Assembly (NCBI GenBank): GCA_964533215.1
Contig: CAZHLJ010000001.1
Location: 1,116,001 to 1,180,000 of the forward strand
Source: Bact-08 sp964533215
Lineage (GTDB): Bacteria > Bacteroidota > Bacteroidia > Bacteroidales > UBA932
DNA: 64,000 nt
Direction of reading: 5' to 3'
Under the pieces are notes generated by a model. The model saw nothing but the letters and a program-made list of their open reading frames with translations, made no database searches and was not told the DNA's origin. The position numbers were made by a program, and so were the translations under genes. Position 1 is the stretch's first letter, and each line of letters begins with the position of its first letter. Positions 44,921-53,972 of the stretch are shown in pieces.

Positions 44921-46223
44921 GAATAAAAAGATAGAAATAAGATCGGAAGATATTAACGATATTCTTTCCAGGCCACCTAGATGGATATTGAGATGGGGTA
45001 GCACTGTAATTCTCCTTATTGTAGCCATTCTTATTATCGGTAGTGCATTATTCAGGTATCCAGACACTCTGAAGGCACCTGTTCTCGTCACATCTGAAAA
45101 CCTGCCAGCTCAGCTAATGGCAAAAACCACGGGTAGGATTCAGAAAATTTTCAAAGAGGATGGAGATTCTGTTTCCAAAGGAGATCTTATAGCCACGATT
45201 GATAACCCGACATCCTATGAGAGCTACCTGAAGTTGAAAGCAGTATCTTCTTACTTTTCTGATACAATTGTTTCCAACGGTGAATTTGTCAAATGCCAAT
45301 TCCCTTCAAACCTTCAGTTAGGTACTATGCAGACTGCTTATACTCAATTTCTGAAAAGTTTAAATGAGTATAGAAATTTTTTTGAAATCAACTATCATCA
45401 TAAAAAGATTGAAATTATTAAGAGGCAGATAGAGACGCAGAAGTCAATACGACAATTGGCTGAAAAACAATTGACTATTTCCAAAGAGCAGATGGAAATA
45501 TCGGATAAAATCCACAAGAGAGATGTATCTCTGTTTGATCAGAAAGTTCTTTCTCAATATGATATAGAGAAGAGTAAAAGTGCTCAGCTTGCTACAAGAC
45601 ATGAGTTTGAGACTGCACAGACAGCTCTTAACAATATAAAATTAAGCATATTACAGGCTGAACAAAGTGTATTTGATCTTGAGCTGGATAGAGAGGAGAA
45701 GATTAACCTGTTGGAGAGGTCTCTGCTTGGAGATTTTGACAATCTAAAAGCGGAAATGAAGGAATGGGAGCAGAATTATCTTTTGATAAGTCCTGTAAAG
45801 GGAAAGGTCTCTTTTACGAAGTTCTGGCAGGAAAATCAAAACATCTCCGTTGGTGATGTGGTCTTTACAGTGGTGCCTTTCAGCGATGCAAAAATCACAG
45901 GTAAGATCTATCTGCCGATGAATGGTGCAGGAAAAGTAAAAGTGGGACAAAAGGTAAACATTAAATTGGATAATTATCCTTATATGGAATTCGGTATGGT
46001 TCAGGTAAAGGTAAGTTATATCTCTGTCCTGCCTACAGAAGTTGATAAAAATAAGGTGTATATTATAGGTGTAGAGTTTCCTGAGAGGTTAAGGACCAAT
46101 TATGATACAGACCTTGTTTTTACTGAGGAGATGCACGGAGAGGCGGAGATCATTACAGATGATCTTAGTTTGTTGCAAAGAATAATATTTCCTGTAAAAC
46201 ATATACTAAAAAGCAGGTTTTAA
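44913..46223 (+). CDS. HlyD-family periplasmic adaptor (membrane fusion protein)
   Basis: 436 residues from ATG 44913, coupled to the ABC transporter stop. One transmembrane helix (about 27-47), a biotinyl-lipoyl half (AKTTGRIQKIFKEDGDSVSKGDLIATI), a long coiled coil (about 140-275, VLSQYDIEKSKSAQLATRHE), then the second lipoyl half (LLISPVKGKVSFTKFWQE) and a beta-barrel domain. It would link the PCAT to an outer-membrane TolC-type channel, which is not encoded here. Confidence 0.92.
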   Translation: MSENKKIEIRSEDINDILSRPPRWILRWGSTVILLIVAILIIGSALFRYPDTLKAPVLVTSENLPAQLMAKTTGRIQKIFKEDGDSVSKGDLIATIDNPTSYESYLKLKAVSSYFSDTIVSNGEFVKCQFPSNLQLGTMQTAYTQFLKSLNEYRNFFEINYHHKKIEIIKRQIETQKSIRQLAEKQLTISKEQMEISDKIHKRDVSLFDQKVLSQYDIEKSKSAQLATRHEFETAQTALNNIKLSILQAEQSVFDLELDREEKINLLERSLLGDFDNLKAEMKEWEQNYLLISPVKGKVSFTKFWQENQNISVGDVVFTVVPFSDAKITGKIYLPMNGAGKVKVGQKVNIKLDNYPYMEFGMVQVKVSYISVLPTEVDKNKVYIIGVEFPERLRTNYDTDLVFTEEMHGEAEIITDDLSLLQRIIFPVKHILKSRF

Positions 46224-46231
46224 ATAGTGCT

Positions 46232-46597
46232 ATGAACATAACTGCCATAATACTGTCGCTTGGGCTAATTTCGGCTGTATTTACAAGTCTGATAGCATCT
46301 TGTATTCACAGGAAAAGGTGGCATAAGAAAAACAGGAAATCTGTTTTCCTTAAAATAAACCTATGTCTTAGCAGTTTTTATCAATTCAATGCAATTTTCT
46401 ACAACCCATACTCATTCATAAGAGAGTTGATGATAAATACAATGGTTATCTCTTTGATATTTAAATATTTGATTTGTGAGCATGGACATTTGCAATTCAG
46501 GTGTATAATCGGCATATTTATTGTTACAATTATATTCAGGTCAATTTGCCAGTTGATAGTCTATTCAAAATTTTACGATGAAGAACTTGTAAAATAA
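46232..46597 (+). CDS. Small three-helix membrane protein, candidate immunity or accessory factor
   Basis: 121 residues with hydrophobic segments at about 3-23, 64-82 and 90-110; a very basic loop (HRKRWHKKNRKS) follows the first helix, predicting it to be cytoplasmic. No recognised family. It starts 9 bases after the HlyD stop, so it belongs to the export operon, while the next gene has its own -7 box. Small membrane proteins at this position often give self-immunity in bacteriocin clusters; for this one it is only a hypothesis. Confidence 0.65.
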   Translation: MNITAIILSLGLISAVFTSLIASCIHRKRWHKKNRKSVFLKINLCLSSFYQFNAIFYNPYSFIRELMINTMVISLIFKYLICEHGHLQFRCIIGIFIVTIIFRSICQLIVYSKFYDEELVK

Positions 46598-46607
46598 AAT
46601 AAAGTCG

Positions 46608-46615
46608 TACTTTTG
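46608..46615 (+). promoter_or_regulatory. -7 box for the HYC/TonB/HMA cassette
   Basis: TACTTTTG only four bases before the GTG start at 46620. If used, the transcript would be leaderless or nearly so. Confidence 0.45.
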
Positions 46616-46619
46616 TGCT

Positions 46620-47054
46620 GTGAAGAGAGTTTTTCAACATATATCATTATTATTCCTTCTCTCAGCTTATCTGCTGGGGACTGTCGGTTTTGGAATACAT
46701 GAATGTTCTTCATCAGGTTCCATAAACGTGGTTCTCCCATTTAAAAGTGCCCATTGTAATCCGTCTCTGCACAAACATTGTCCATGTTGTGGAATGCATC
46801 AATGCCACAATAAGTCACATCTTCAAAAAAAGTGCTGTCAGACTTTAATGCACCATCTGGATAAAGACTACGATGTTAATCAGATAAATTTATGTTCTCA
46901 GCTGATTTCACCTGATCTGACAGCTTACTTGGATGTTAATGATGGTTGCTTAAATCTGCAGATTCAATCGATTAATTCAGAAATTATTACCGGCGATCCG
47001 CCGCCAATATTAAACCATAGCACATATTCATTCCATTCTCAGTGGAGATTGTAG
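46620..47054 (+). CDS. HYC_CC_PP-family secreted Cys/His-rich protein
   Basis: 144 residues from a GTG at 46620; no later start keeps the signal peptide (RVFQHISLLFLLSAYLLG). The three marks of the family are visible: HEC after the signal, KKCC in the middle, and DPPP near the C-terminus, plus CPCCGMHQCH. Such proteins are typically encoded next to a TonB-dependent receptor and an HMA protein in Bacteroidota, as here. The His/Cys density suggests binding of copper or another soft metal in the periplasm. Confidence 0.8.
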   Translation: MKRVFQHISLLFLLSAYLLGTVGFGIHECSSSGSINVVLPFKSAHCNPSLHKHCPCCGMHQCHNKSHLQKKCCQTLMHHLDKDYDVNQINLCSQLISPDLTAYLDVNDGCLNLQIQSINSEIITGDPPPILNHSTYSFHSQWRL

Positions 47055-47096
47055 AGATTCTGTTTATATATAGACAGTTATCTTTTACAATTAAAT

Positions 47097-49325
47097 ATGA
47101 ATATGAAAAAATCACTAATATCATTATTATTAATTATTTCAGCATTCTCGTTCCTTAACGCACAGACAGTAAATGGTGTAGTTAAGGTTCAGAAAGCTAA
47201 TGGAGAAGTGGAGCCTCTTGCCTCCGCATCGGTTTATTGGTTGGAGGGAAATCTATCTTTGATTTCTAATGAGGACGGAAGTTTTTCCTTCGATCGAAAA
47301 AAATCGGAAAATGTTTCATTAATAGCAGCTTACATTGGTCATGTAAATGACACCTTAGTCCTTGGCGCAAAGGACAATAGCGCAGAACTGATTCTTAGGG
47401 AGAATGCAAAGGTTCTCGGCGAGGTAAAGGTTCATGGAAGGCAGAAAGGGAATTACCTTTCAAAAATCACTCCTGTAAAGACAGAGGTAATTTCAGCATC
47501 GGGTTTATGCAAGATGGCTTGCTGTAATCTTGCCGAAAGTTTCGAAAACTCTGCCAGTGTTACTGTAGGATACTCAGACGCAATAACGGGTGCACGACAG
47601 ATCAGATTACTCGGACTTTCCGGGCAGTACACTCAAATGCTGGATGAAAACCGTCCTGTAATGAGGGGGATAGCAGCCCCATTTGGCCTTTCCTATGTTC
47701 CTGGCCAGTGGCTTGAGAGCATTCAGATTGCCAAAGGTCCCTCCTCAGTTGTGAATGGTCTTGAGGCTATCTCTGGTCAGATTAATCTTGAACATAGAAA
47801 GCCAACAACAGAAAAACCATTCTTTATCAATCTGTACACGAACAGTGACCTGATGACCGAGGCCAATATTGCCTCTTCCCTTCAGTTAAATAAAAAATTG
47901 AGTACAGTTATACTGGGTCATTTTTCAAACAATCCTACCGGACATGACGGAAATGGTGATGGCTTCAGGGATGAGCCGCTTTCCACGCAATTCAATTTTG
48001 CCAACCGTTGGTTGTACATTGCTGAGAACGGAGTACAGGTACGTCTGGGATTCAAAGCCTTGTCTGATGATAGGGTTGGAGGATCGTGTGACTATGAGAA
48101 GGATTCTCCAAGAGATTTAAATCTTTGGGGATCGAGAATCAAGAACAAAGGACTAAATGGTTATCTGAAAGTGGGTGTTCCTCTTAATGCCGACAACAGC
48201 AAGAATATTGCAACTATCATTGACTTCAACCACCACAGACTGGACTCATGGTTCGGACCTAAGGATTACAATGCAGAGCAGAATTCGGGCTTTTTCAATC
48301 TTATGTTTCAGAATACGATCAATGACAATCATAAATACATTCTCGGCCTGAGCGGACAATACGACAAGGTCGGAGATGTTGTCAAGAATCATTTTATGCC
48401 GGCTGACTTTATTGACTGCGGCAGAGAGGAGATGTCTCTGGGTGGATATGGTGAGTATACCTATACCCAGAGAGAAAAAATGACAATAGTTGCCGGATTG
48501 AGACTGGAAAACAATAATCTTCATGGTTGGCTGTTCTCACCTAGAGCAAATGTGAAGTACTCCCTGACTGATGATATTATTGTCAGAGCTTCAGGAGGAA
48601 GAGGATTCCGCTCATCTGATGTGATTGCAGACAACCTCGGAATGTTGTCAACAGGCCGGAGGATAAAGATTGAAAACAATCTTGACATGGAAGATGCATG
48701 GACCTATGGAGCAAATATAACCAAGACCTTCCCATTAGGTCAGGGAGAAGATGCTTCGCTCAGTTTCGACTATTTCAGGACTGATTTCAACAAGCAGATA
48801 ATAGTTGACCAAGAGAGGAATCTGGATTATATCTGGCTTTACAACTTGGATGGACGTTCATTCACCAATACCTATCAGTTTGATTTTTCACTTGAACCCA
48901 TCAAAAGGTTCACGATTCTTGCAACTTACAAGTATACCGATGCAAAGGTTACAATGGCTGGGCAAGGCTTGGTTGAAAAGCCTCTTACCAGCAGATACAA
49001 GGGGGTGCTGAATCTCCAGTATGCTACAAGGATGAACAAATGGACATTTGATTTTACCACACAGGTTAATGGGCCAAGCAAACTTTACAGTTTTTGCGAC
49101 AAAAAAGAATCCCCTGTATATACTATATTATTTGCTCAGGTGACAAAGAAGTTCAAAGATCTGGATGTTTATGTGGGAGTTGACAATCTTACAAACTACC
49201 GTCAGAAAAATGCTATCATCAATGCTGATGATCCATTTTCTCCGGGGTTTAACTCTTCTGTTATCTGGGGACCACTAATGGGTAGAAAAGTCTATGCAGG
49301 TCTTAGATTTACAATTTGGAAATAA
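47097..49325 (+). CDS. TonB-dependent outer-membrane receptor, metal-cassette type
   Basis: 742 residues. Signal peptide (MNMKKSLISLLLIISAFSF), then a carboxypeptidase-regulatory-like domain (about 25-110), plug domain (about 115-235, with GLCKMACCNLAESFE and RQIRLLGLSGQYTQMLDENRP) and a beta barrel ending KVYAGLRFTIW. The Cys trio at the plug start is unusual and fits a metal-related ligand. Neighbours (HYC_CC_PP and HMA proteins) suggest copper or another heavy-metal complex as substrate; this is inferred from context. Confidence 0.9.
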   Translation: MNMKKSLISLLLIISAFSFLNAQTVNGVVKVQKANGEVEPLASASVYWLEGNLSLISNEDGSFSFDRKKSENVSLIAAYIGHVNDTLVLGAKDNSAELILRENAKVLGEVKVHGRQKGNYLSKITPVKTEVISASGLCKMACCNLAESFENSASVTVGYSDAITGARQIRLLGLSGQYTQMLDENRPVMRGIAAPFGLSYVPGQWLESIQIAKGPSSVVNGLEAISGQINLEHRKPTTEKPFFINLYTNSDLMTEANIASSLQLNKKLSTVILGHFSNNPTGHDGNGDGFRDEPLSTQFNFANRWLYIAENGVQVRLGFKALSDDRVGGSCDYEKDSPRDLNLWGSRIKNKGLNGYLKVGVPLNADNSKNIATIIDFNHHRLDSWFGPKDYNAEQNSGFFNLMFQNTINDNHKYILGLSGQYDKVGDVVKNHFMPADFIDCGREEMSLGGYGEYTYTQREKMTIVAGLRLENNNLHGWLFSPRANVKYSLTDDIIVRASGGRGFRSSDVIADNLGMLSTGRRIKIENNLDMEDAWTYGANITKTFPLGQGEDASLSFDYFRTDFNKQIIVDQERNLDYIWLYNLDGRSFTNTYQFDFSLEPIKRFTILATYKYTDAKVTMAGQGLVEKPLTSRYKGVLNLQYATRMNKWTFDFTTQVNGPSKLYSFCDKKESPVYTILFAQVTKKFKDLDVYVGVDNLTNYRQKNAIINADDPFSPGFNSSVIWGPLMGRKVYAGLRFTIWK

Positions 49326-49373
49326 TCAAACTTAATTATAGAAAATTTTATACTTTTACAAACAAATCAAATT

Positions 49374-49688
49374 ATGAAAACAATTATCAAATCTTTTACT
49401 TTAATATTAGTTTCAGCTATGTTTTTATTTGCTAACAATTCAAATGCTCAGGATAAGAAAGTGAAGAAAGAATCTGAGGTTACTTTCTCAGTATCAATCG
49501 ATTGTCCTAGTTGTGTAAAGAAATTGGAGGCAAAATTGCCTTACGAGGCAGGTGTTAAAGACCTAAAAGTAGATCTTGCCACTAAAACAGTCTGGTTTAA
49601 ATTTGACAATAAGAAAACTGACAAGGAAAAATTGGCCAAGGCACTTGAAACTCTTGGATACCCTGCCAAAGAGGTTGAAAAAAAATAA
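49374..49688 (+). CDS. Secreted heavy-metal-associated (HMA) domain protein
   Basis: 104 residues: signal peptide (about 1-25, ending NNSNAQ), then one HMA/CopZ-like domain with the metal-binding CPSC (VSIDCPSCVKKLEAKLP) and the conserved TLGYPAKEVE end. A periplasmic metal chaperone is the likely role, handing metal to or from the TonB receptor encoded 48 bases upstream. Next gene starts 6 bases later. Confidence 0.9.
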   Translation: MKTIIKSFTLILVSAMFLFANNSNAQDKKVKKESEVTFSVSIDCPSCVKKLEAKLPYEAGVKDLKVDLATKTVWFKFDNKKTDKEKLAKALETLGYPAKEVEKK

Positions 49689-49694
49689 TTTAGC

Positions 49695-50507
49695 ATGAAA
49701 AGACTTTTGTCTTTTGCAATATTGGTTGTAATCACCTTTGGTTCACTTTTTTCACAAGTGACCAAGGGTGATTCTCCTTTTTACGAGCAGATGAGGACTC
49801 TACCTTTCCATGAGAGGGAAGAGCTTATTTATAAAGAGATAACTGCCGGGAATATTCCCGATTATTTAAAAGGTTTTGTGGTAGTCAAGACTATCCAGCG
49901 AGACGTTGCCGGACGCAGGCACAGAGTTAAACTCTTTGTCAAACCAGACTATCTCTCAATAGGCAACAACCAGAACTCTTTTATAATACCTATGGGACCT
50001 GTCACAGCTCAAAGAATTGCTGATTTTTTTGATTGCTCACTGCCAACTCCTAAAATTGTAGACATTATTTACAAACATTCCCTGTTAAAGTTGGAACCTT
50101 TCAACTATATACCTCGCGAAGACCGGAATGAGAATCCAGATATTCTTAATGACCATTCCCGTGTTATTTTCGCCCAGATAAAGGCTGCTGGAAAGAAACC
50201 CGGGATTTTTGTTGCAGGAACCAAGAAGGATGTTGTAATCAGTTCAAAGTTGAACGATTCTGCAAGAACGCATCATGTGACCATATACGGCTGGCATAAA
50301 CTCGATGGGAATGTAATACAGCCTTTATATAATCATCATATTGACACCTATGTTGATTATAGCCATGGAATAAGGTTGATTTCCAACAATGTTGTTATCG
50401 ATGGCAAAATCTACAACTACAGAGAGATCTTGAAAGATCCTCTGCTTCATTCATTGCTTAACGATGAGCCAGATCCATTATTAAAGACATCCTATCTGGA
50501 AAAATAG
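49695..50507 (+). CDS. Unrecognised secreted protein, His-rich C-terminal half
   Basis: 270 residues with a signal peptide (cleavage near GSLFSQ). I do not recognise a family. Two His pairs occur in the C-terminal half (ARTHHVTIYGWHKLDG and YNHHIDTYVDYSHG), compatible with a metal site or a hydrolase active site. It lies 6 bases after the HMA gene and 32 bases before the GH9 gene, so it could belong to the metal cassette or to a carbohydrate unit. Confidence 0.65.
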   Translation: MKRLLSFAILVVITFGSLFSQVTKGDSPFYEQMRTLPFHEREELIYKEITAGNIPDYLKGFVVVKTIQRDVAGRRHRVKLFVKPDYLSIGNNQNSFIIPMGPVTAQRIADFFDCSLPTPKIVDIIYKHSLLKLEPFNYIPREDRNENPDILNDHSRVIFAQIKAAGKKPGIFVAGTKKDVVISSKLNDSARTHHVTIYGWHKLDGNVIQPLYNHHIDTYVDYSHGIRLISNNVVIDGKIYNYREILKDPLLHSLLNDEPDPLLKTSYLEK

Positions 50508-50539
50508 TATTTTAATTTATTAACCAATTACCATAAACT

Positions 50540-53023
50540 ATGAAGAGACTTACGCTTATATTGACATTACTGACGACTTGTGTGCTATGTTTTGCTTCTG
50601 CCCCACAGTCCTGGATTAGGATAAATCAAGCCGGATATCTACCAAAAGATATCAAAGTTGCAGTTTTTATCTCACTAGATACAAAATCGGTTCCTGGGTT
50701 TGAACTGTTTGACGCTTGCACAGGCAAATCTCTTCTTAAAGGTGAAGGTAAGTTGGTAAATGCCTCCTTATGGGGGATGAAAAGCGCCTACAGGTTTGAT
50801 TTCTCAAAATTAGAGAAGGAAGGTGGATATTACATAGTTTCGAACGGAGTCAAATCTCCTGATTTTAAAATTTCCTCCGACTCATATGATGGTCTGGCGG
50901 ATTACCTGCTTGTCTATATGCGTCAGCAAAGGTGTGGCGATAACCCTTACACTGGTGCTCTTTGCCATCAGGATGACGGCTACATAGTAAATCATCCGAC
51001 AAGGACAGGCGAAAAGATAGATGTTAGAGGCGGATGGCACGATGCAACTGATTATCTTCAGTACCAGACTACTTCTGCAGCGGCTGTATATCAACTTATG
51101 TTTGCATGGGAACAGCAGAAAGACAAATCTGTCTTTAAAGATTATTATAACGACCGAGGAAGAAGAGGTGCCAACGGAATACCTGATATCCTCGATGAAA
51201 TAAGATATGGATTGGAATGGCTTATGAGGATGAATCCCGAAGATAAGGTTATGTTCAACCAGATTGCTGATGACAGGGATCATGCCGGATTCAGGCTGCC
51301 TCAAAAGGATTCTGTGGATTATGGATGGGGAAAGGGAACAGGAAGACCTGTCTATTTTGTTACAGGAGAACCAACAGGTTTAGGAAAGCATATAAACAGG
51401 ACTACAGGAGTCTCTTCTGCTGCAGGAAAATTTGCATCAAGCTTTGCTCTTGGAGCTGAAGTCTTCAAGACAATCGACCCTGAATTTGCTAAGGCGATGA
51501 GAGATAAAGCTGAAAAGGCGTATGATTTTGCAGTTGAAAAGCCCGGAAACACTCAGACTGCATGTGTTGTATCGCCATATTTTTATGAAGAGGACACATA
51601 TGTGGATGACATAGAACTTGCTGCTGCCACTTTTTACAATTACGGCAAGGATGCCTCTTGGAGCAAAAAGGCTGACTACTGGGGCGAACTGGAACCTATT
51701 ACTCCTTGGATGGAACTTGGCAGGGGCAGACATTATCAGTATTATCCATTTATCAACCTGGGCCATTACTATCTCTCAAAATCATCTGATCCCAAAATCA
51801 GGGCAAAATATCTGGGATACATGAAGCAGGGGTTGGAAGATCTCAAGGCAAGAGCAGGTGACGATCCGTTTATCTATGGAGTTCCTTTCCTGTGGTGCTC
51901 AAACAATCTTGTGTCAGCAGCCATTACTCAGGCCTATCTGTATAGGGAAGCCTCAGGAGACAATTCCTATCTGGAAATGGAAATGGCACTGAGGGACTGG
52001 CTTTTCGGGTGTAATCCTTGGGGAACCTCAATGATTGTCGGTTTCCCGGAGGGTGGCGACTACCCTGACTCCCCTCATTCTTCATATACTAAGAAAAATG
52101 GTGACCTTACATATGGTGGATTGGTGGATGGGCCGATCTATAATGAACTTTTCAAGGAGAGGGCAGGCGGAGCTCTGACAAAACCAGATTCGTATGCAGT
52201 TTTTAATAATGGAAGGGCTGTTTATCACGACGATATGGGTGACTATTCATCTAATGAGCCAACTATGGATGGAACTGCTGGTCTCTGTTATTATTTTGCT
52301 TCAATGGAGAACGAGGGTCGTAACTTGGAACCATCTAATGTAGTAAGGGACAGTGAGGGGGCAATAGTAAGAATAGATTCCGATAAAAAGGTCATTCATC
52401 TGATTTTCTCGGCCGATTCTATGTTTCAAGGGGGAGAAAAAATCTTGTCAGTATTGTCAAAAAATAAAATAAAAGGCTCTTTTTTCTTTACGGGAAATTT
52501 CTTAAGGCTAGCTTCCCAGAAAAAGATGATAGAGAAAATCATAAAAGCCGGACACTATGTAGGCGGTCACTCAGACAAACATCTGCTTTATGCACCATGG
52601 GGAGATAGGGGCAAATCCTTGCTTTCACAAGATAGTATAGCTCATGATCTTAGAAATAATTTTGCGGAACTGGCTAAGTTTGGGATTGAGCCCTCAGCCG
52701 CAACCTGGTTCCTGCCTCCATACGAATATTACAACAAGGAATCGGTATATGTTGCTGCAAGAATGGGCCTGAAATCCATGAATTATACGTCGGGTACAGC
52801 CACTCCAGCCGACTACACAGAACCATCCATGAAGAATTACCGTACCAGTCAGGAACTTATAGACAAATTATTCAGCTTCGAGAAATCGGACGGCCTAAAC
52901 GGAGCAATAATACTCATTCATCCAGGTGTTGTTGATGAACGGACAGATAAACTTTATAACAGACTGGATGAAATTGTGAAGCGTTTGAAAAAACTTGGTT
53001 ACACTTTTGACAGATTGTTCTGA
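50540..53023 (+). CDS. GH9 glycosidase fused to a NodB-like (CE4) domain
   Basis: 827 residues, secreted (signal about 1-20). An N-terminal Ig-like domain (about 24-110) starts WIRINQAGYLPKD. The GH9 domain (about 120-600) has the nucleophile-side Asp pair in GGWHDATDY near 164 and the acid Glu in SNEPTMDGTA near 572. Residues about 620-827 are NodB-like: the zinc His pair is HSDKH near 677, but the usual TFDD motif is FSAD. GH9 includes endoglucanases and glucosaminidases, so a beta-glucan or chitosan-like substrate is possible. Confidence 0.88.
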   Translation: MKRLTLILTLLTTCVLCFASAPQSWIRINQAGYLPKDIKVAVFISLDTKSVPGFELFDACTGKSLLKGEGKLVNASLWGMKSAYRFDFSKLEKEGGYYIVSNGVKSPDFKISSDSYDGLADYLLVYMRQQRCGDNPYTGALCHQDDGYIVNHPTRTGEKIDVRGGWHDATDYLQYQTTSAAAVYQLMFAWEQQKDKSVFKDYYNDRGRRGANGIPDILDEIRYGLEWLMRMNPEDKVMFNQIADDRDHAGFRLPQKDSVDYGWGKGTGRPVYFVTGEPTGLGKHINRTTGVSSAAGKFASSFALGAEVFKTIDPEFAKAMRDKAEKAYDFAVEKPGNTQTACVVSPYFYEEDTYVDDIELAAATFYNYGKDASWSKKADYWGELEPITPWMELGRGRHYQYYPFINLGHYYLSKSSDPKIRAKYLGYMKQGLEDLKARAGDDPFIYGVPFLWCSNNLVSAAITQAYLYREASGDNSYLEMEMALRDWLFGCNPWGTSMIVGFPEGGDYPDSPHSSYTKKNGDLTYGGLVDGPIYNELFKERAGGALTKPDSYAVFNNGRAVYHDDMGDYSSNEPTMDGTAGLCYYFASMENEGRNLEPSNVVRDSEGAIVRIDSDKKVIHLIFSADSMFQGGEKILSVLSKNKIKGSFFFTGNFLRLASQKKMIEKIIKAGHYVGGHSDKHLLYAPWGDRGKSLLSQDSIAHDLRNNFAELAKFGIEPSAATWFLPPYEYYNKESVYVAARMGLKSMNYTSGTATPADYTEPSMKNYRTSQELIDKLFSFEKSDGLNGAIILIHPGVVDERTDKLYNRLDEIVKRLKKLGYTFDRLF

Positions 53024-53041
53024 TTTTTCGTTCACATTACT

Positions 53042-53049
53042 TAACTTTG
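53042..53049 (+). promoter_or_regulatory. -7 box for the nfn operon
   Basis: TAACTTTG, 28 bases before the ATG at 53078. Confidence 0.55.
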
Positions 53050-53077
53050 TCCCTCATTTCTGAAATTCGGTACTAAT

Positions 53078-53959
53078 ATGTATAAAATACTTGCAAAGAG
53101 GTTTCTTACCCCCATCATCTGTCTTATGGATGTAGAGGCACCAAGGATGGCTCGATCGGCTAAGCCTGGCCAGTTTCTGATTGTACGCTCACATGAAAAG
53201 GGAGAGAGAATCCCTTTGACAATATGTGACTATGATGCTGATAGAGGCACGGTAACTATAGTTACACAAATAGTGGGTGCTTCCAGCCGTCAGATATGCC
53301 ACCTGAACGAGGGAGACTCTTTTTTAGACTGTGTAGGACCTTTAGGCAGACCTTCCGAGTTCATTCATCTTTCAGATCAGGAACTTAAAGATAAAAGGTT
53401 CATTTTTATTGCCGGTGGATTGGGAACAGCTCCCGTATATCCTCAGGTGAAATATTTTCATTCAAAAGGAGCGAAAATCGATGTTATCATTGGTGCGAAG
53501 AACAAGGATATGGTAATATTGGAAGAGGAGATGAAAGCTGTCTGCGATAACCTTTACATCTGTACGGATGACGGATCTGCCGGCAAAAAAGGTTTTGTGA
53601 CAGAGATGTTCAAGGAACTGCTGGACGGAGTGAATGCAGGAAAGATTAACGGAGGGGTCAAATACGACCATGCAATTGCAATAGGCCCTATGATAATGAT
53701 GAAATTTGTGACTCTTACTGCAAAACCATATGGTATTCCTCTGGTCGTAAGCCTGAACACCTTGATGGTGGATGGTACCGGTATGTGTGGAGCTTGTCGG
53801 GTATCCATTGGAGGCAAGACTAAATTTGCCTGTGTTGATGGGCCTGAATTTGATGCTTATATGGTAGATTTTGATGAGGCAATGCGTCGTCAGGTGATGT
53901 ATAAGACTATCGAGGTAGAGGCAGATCACAAATGCAAAATAGGGTTGGATAAAGATTAA
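53078..53959 (+). CDS. nfnA: NADH-dependent ferredoxin:NADP+ oxidoreductase, small subunit (NfnA/SudB-like)
   Basis: 293 residues. An FAD-binding ferredoxin-reductase domain with ERIPLTICDYD, an NAD-binding part with FIFIAGGLGTAPVYPQ, and a C-terminal [2Fe-2S] motif GTGMCGACRVSIGGKTKFAC. The family is the small subunit of the electron-bifurcating Nfn complex (also annotated sulfide dehydrogenase beta or DHODH electron-transfer subunit). Its immediate partner downstream (13 bases) is the large subunit, which supports Nfn. Confidence 0.9.
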   Translation: MYKILAKRFLTPIICLMDVEAPRMARSAKPGQFLIVRSHEKGERIPLTICDYDADRGTVTIVTQIVGASSRQICHLNEGDSFLDCVGPLGRPSEFIHLSDQELKDKRFIFIAGGLGTAPVYPQVKYFHSKGAKIDVIIGAKNKDMVILEEEMKAVCDNLYICTDDGSAGKKGFVTEMFKELLDGVNAGKINGGVKYDHAIAIGPMIMMKFVTLTAKPYGIPLVVSLNTLMVDGTGMCGACRVSIGGKTKFACVDGPEFDAYMVDFDEAMRRQVMYKTIEVEADHKCKIGLDKD

Positions 53960-53972
53960 TTTACGCAGAGAT

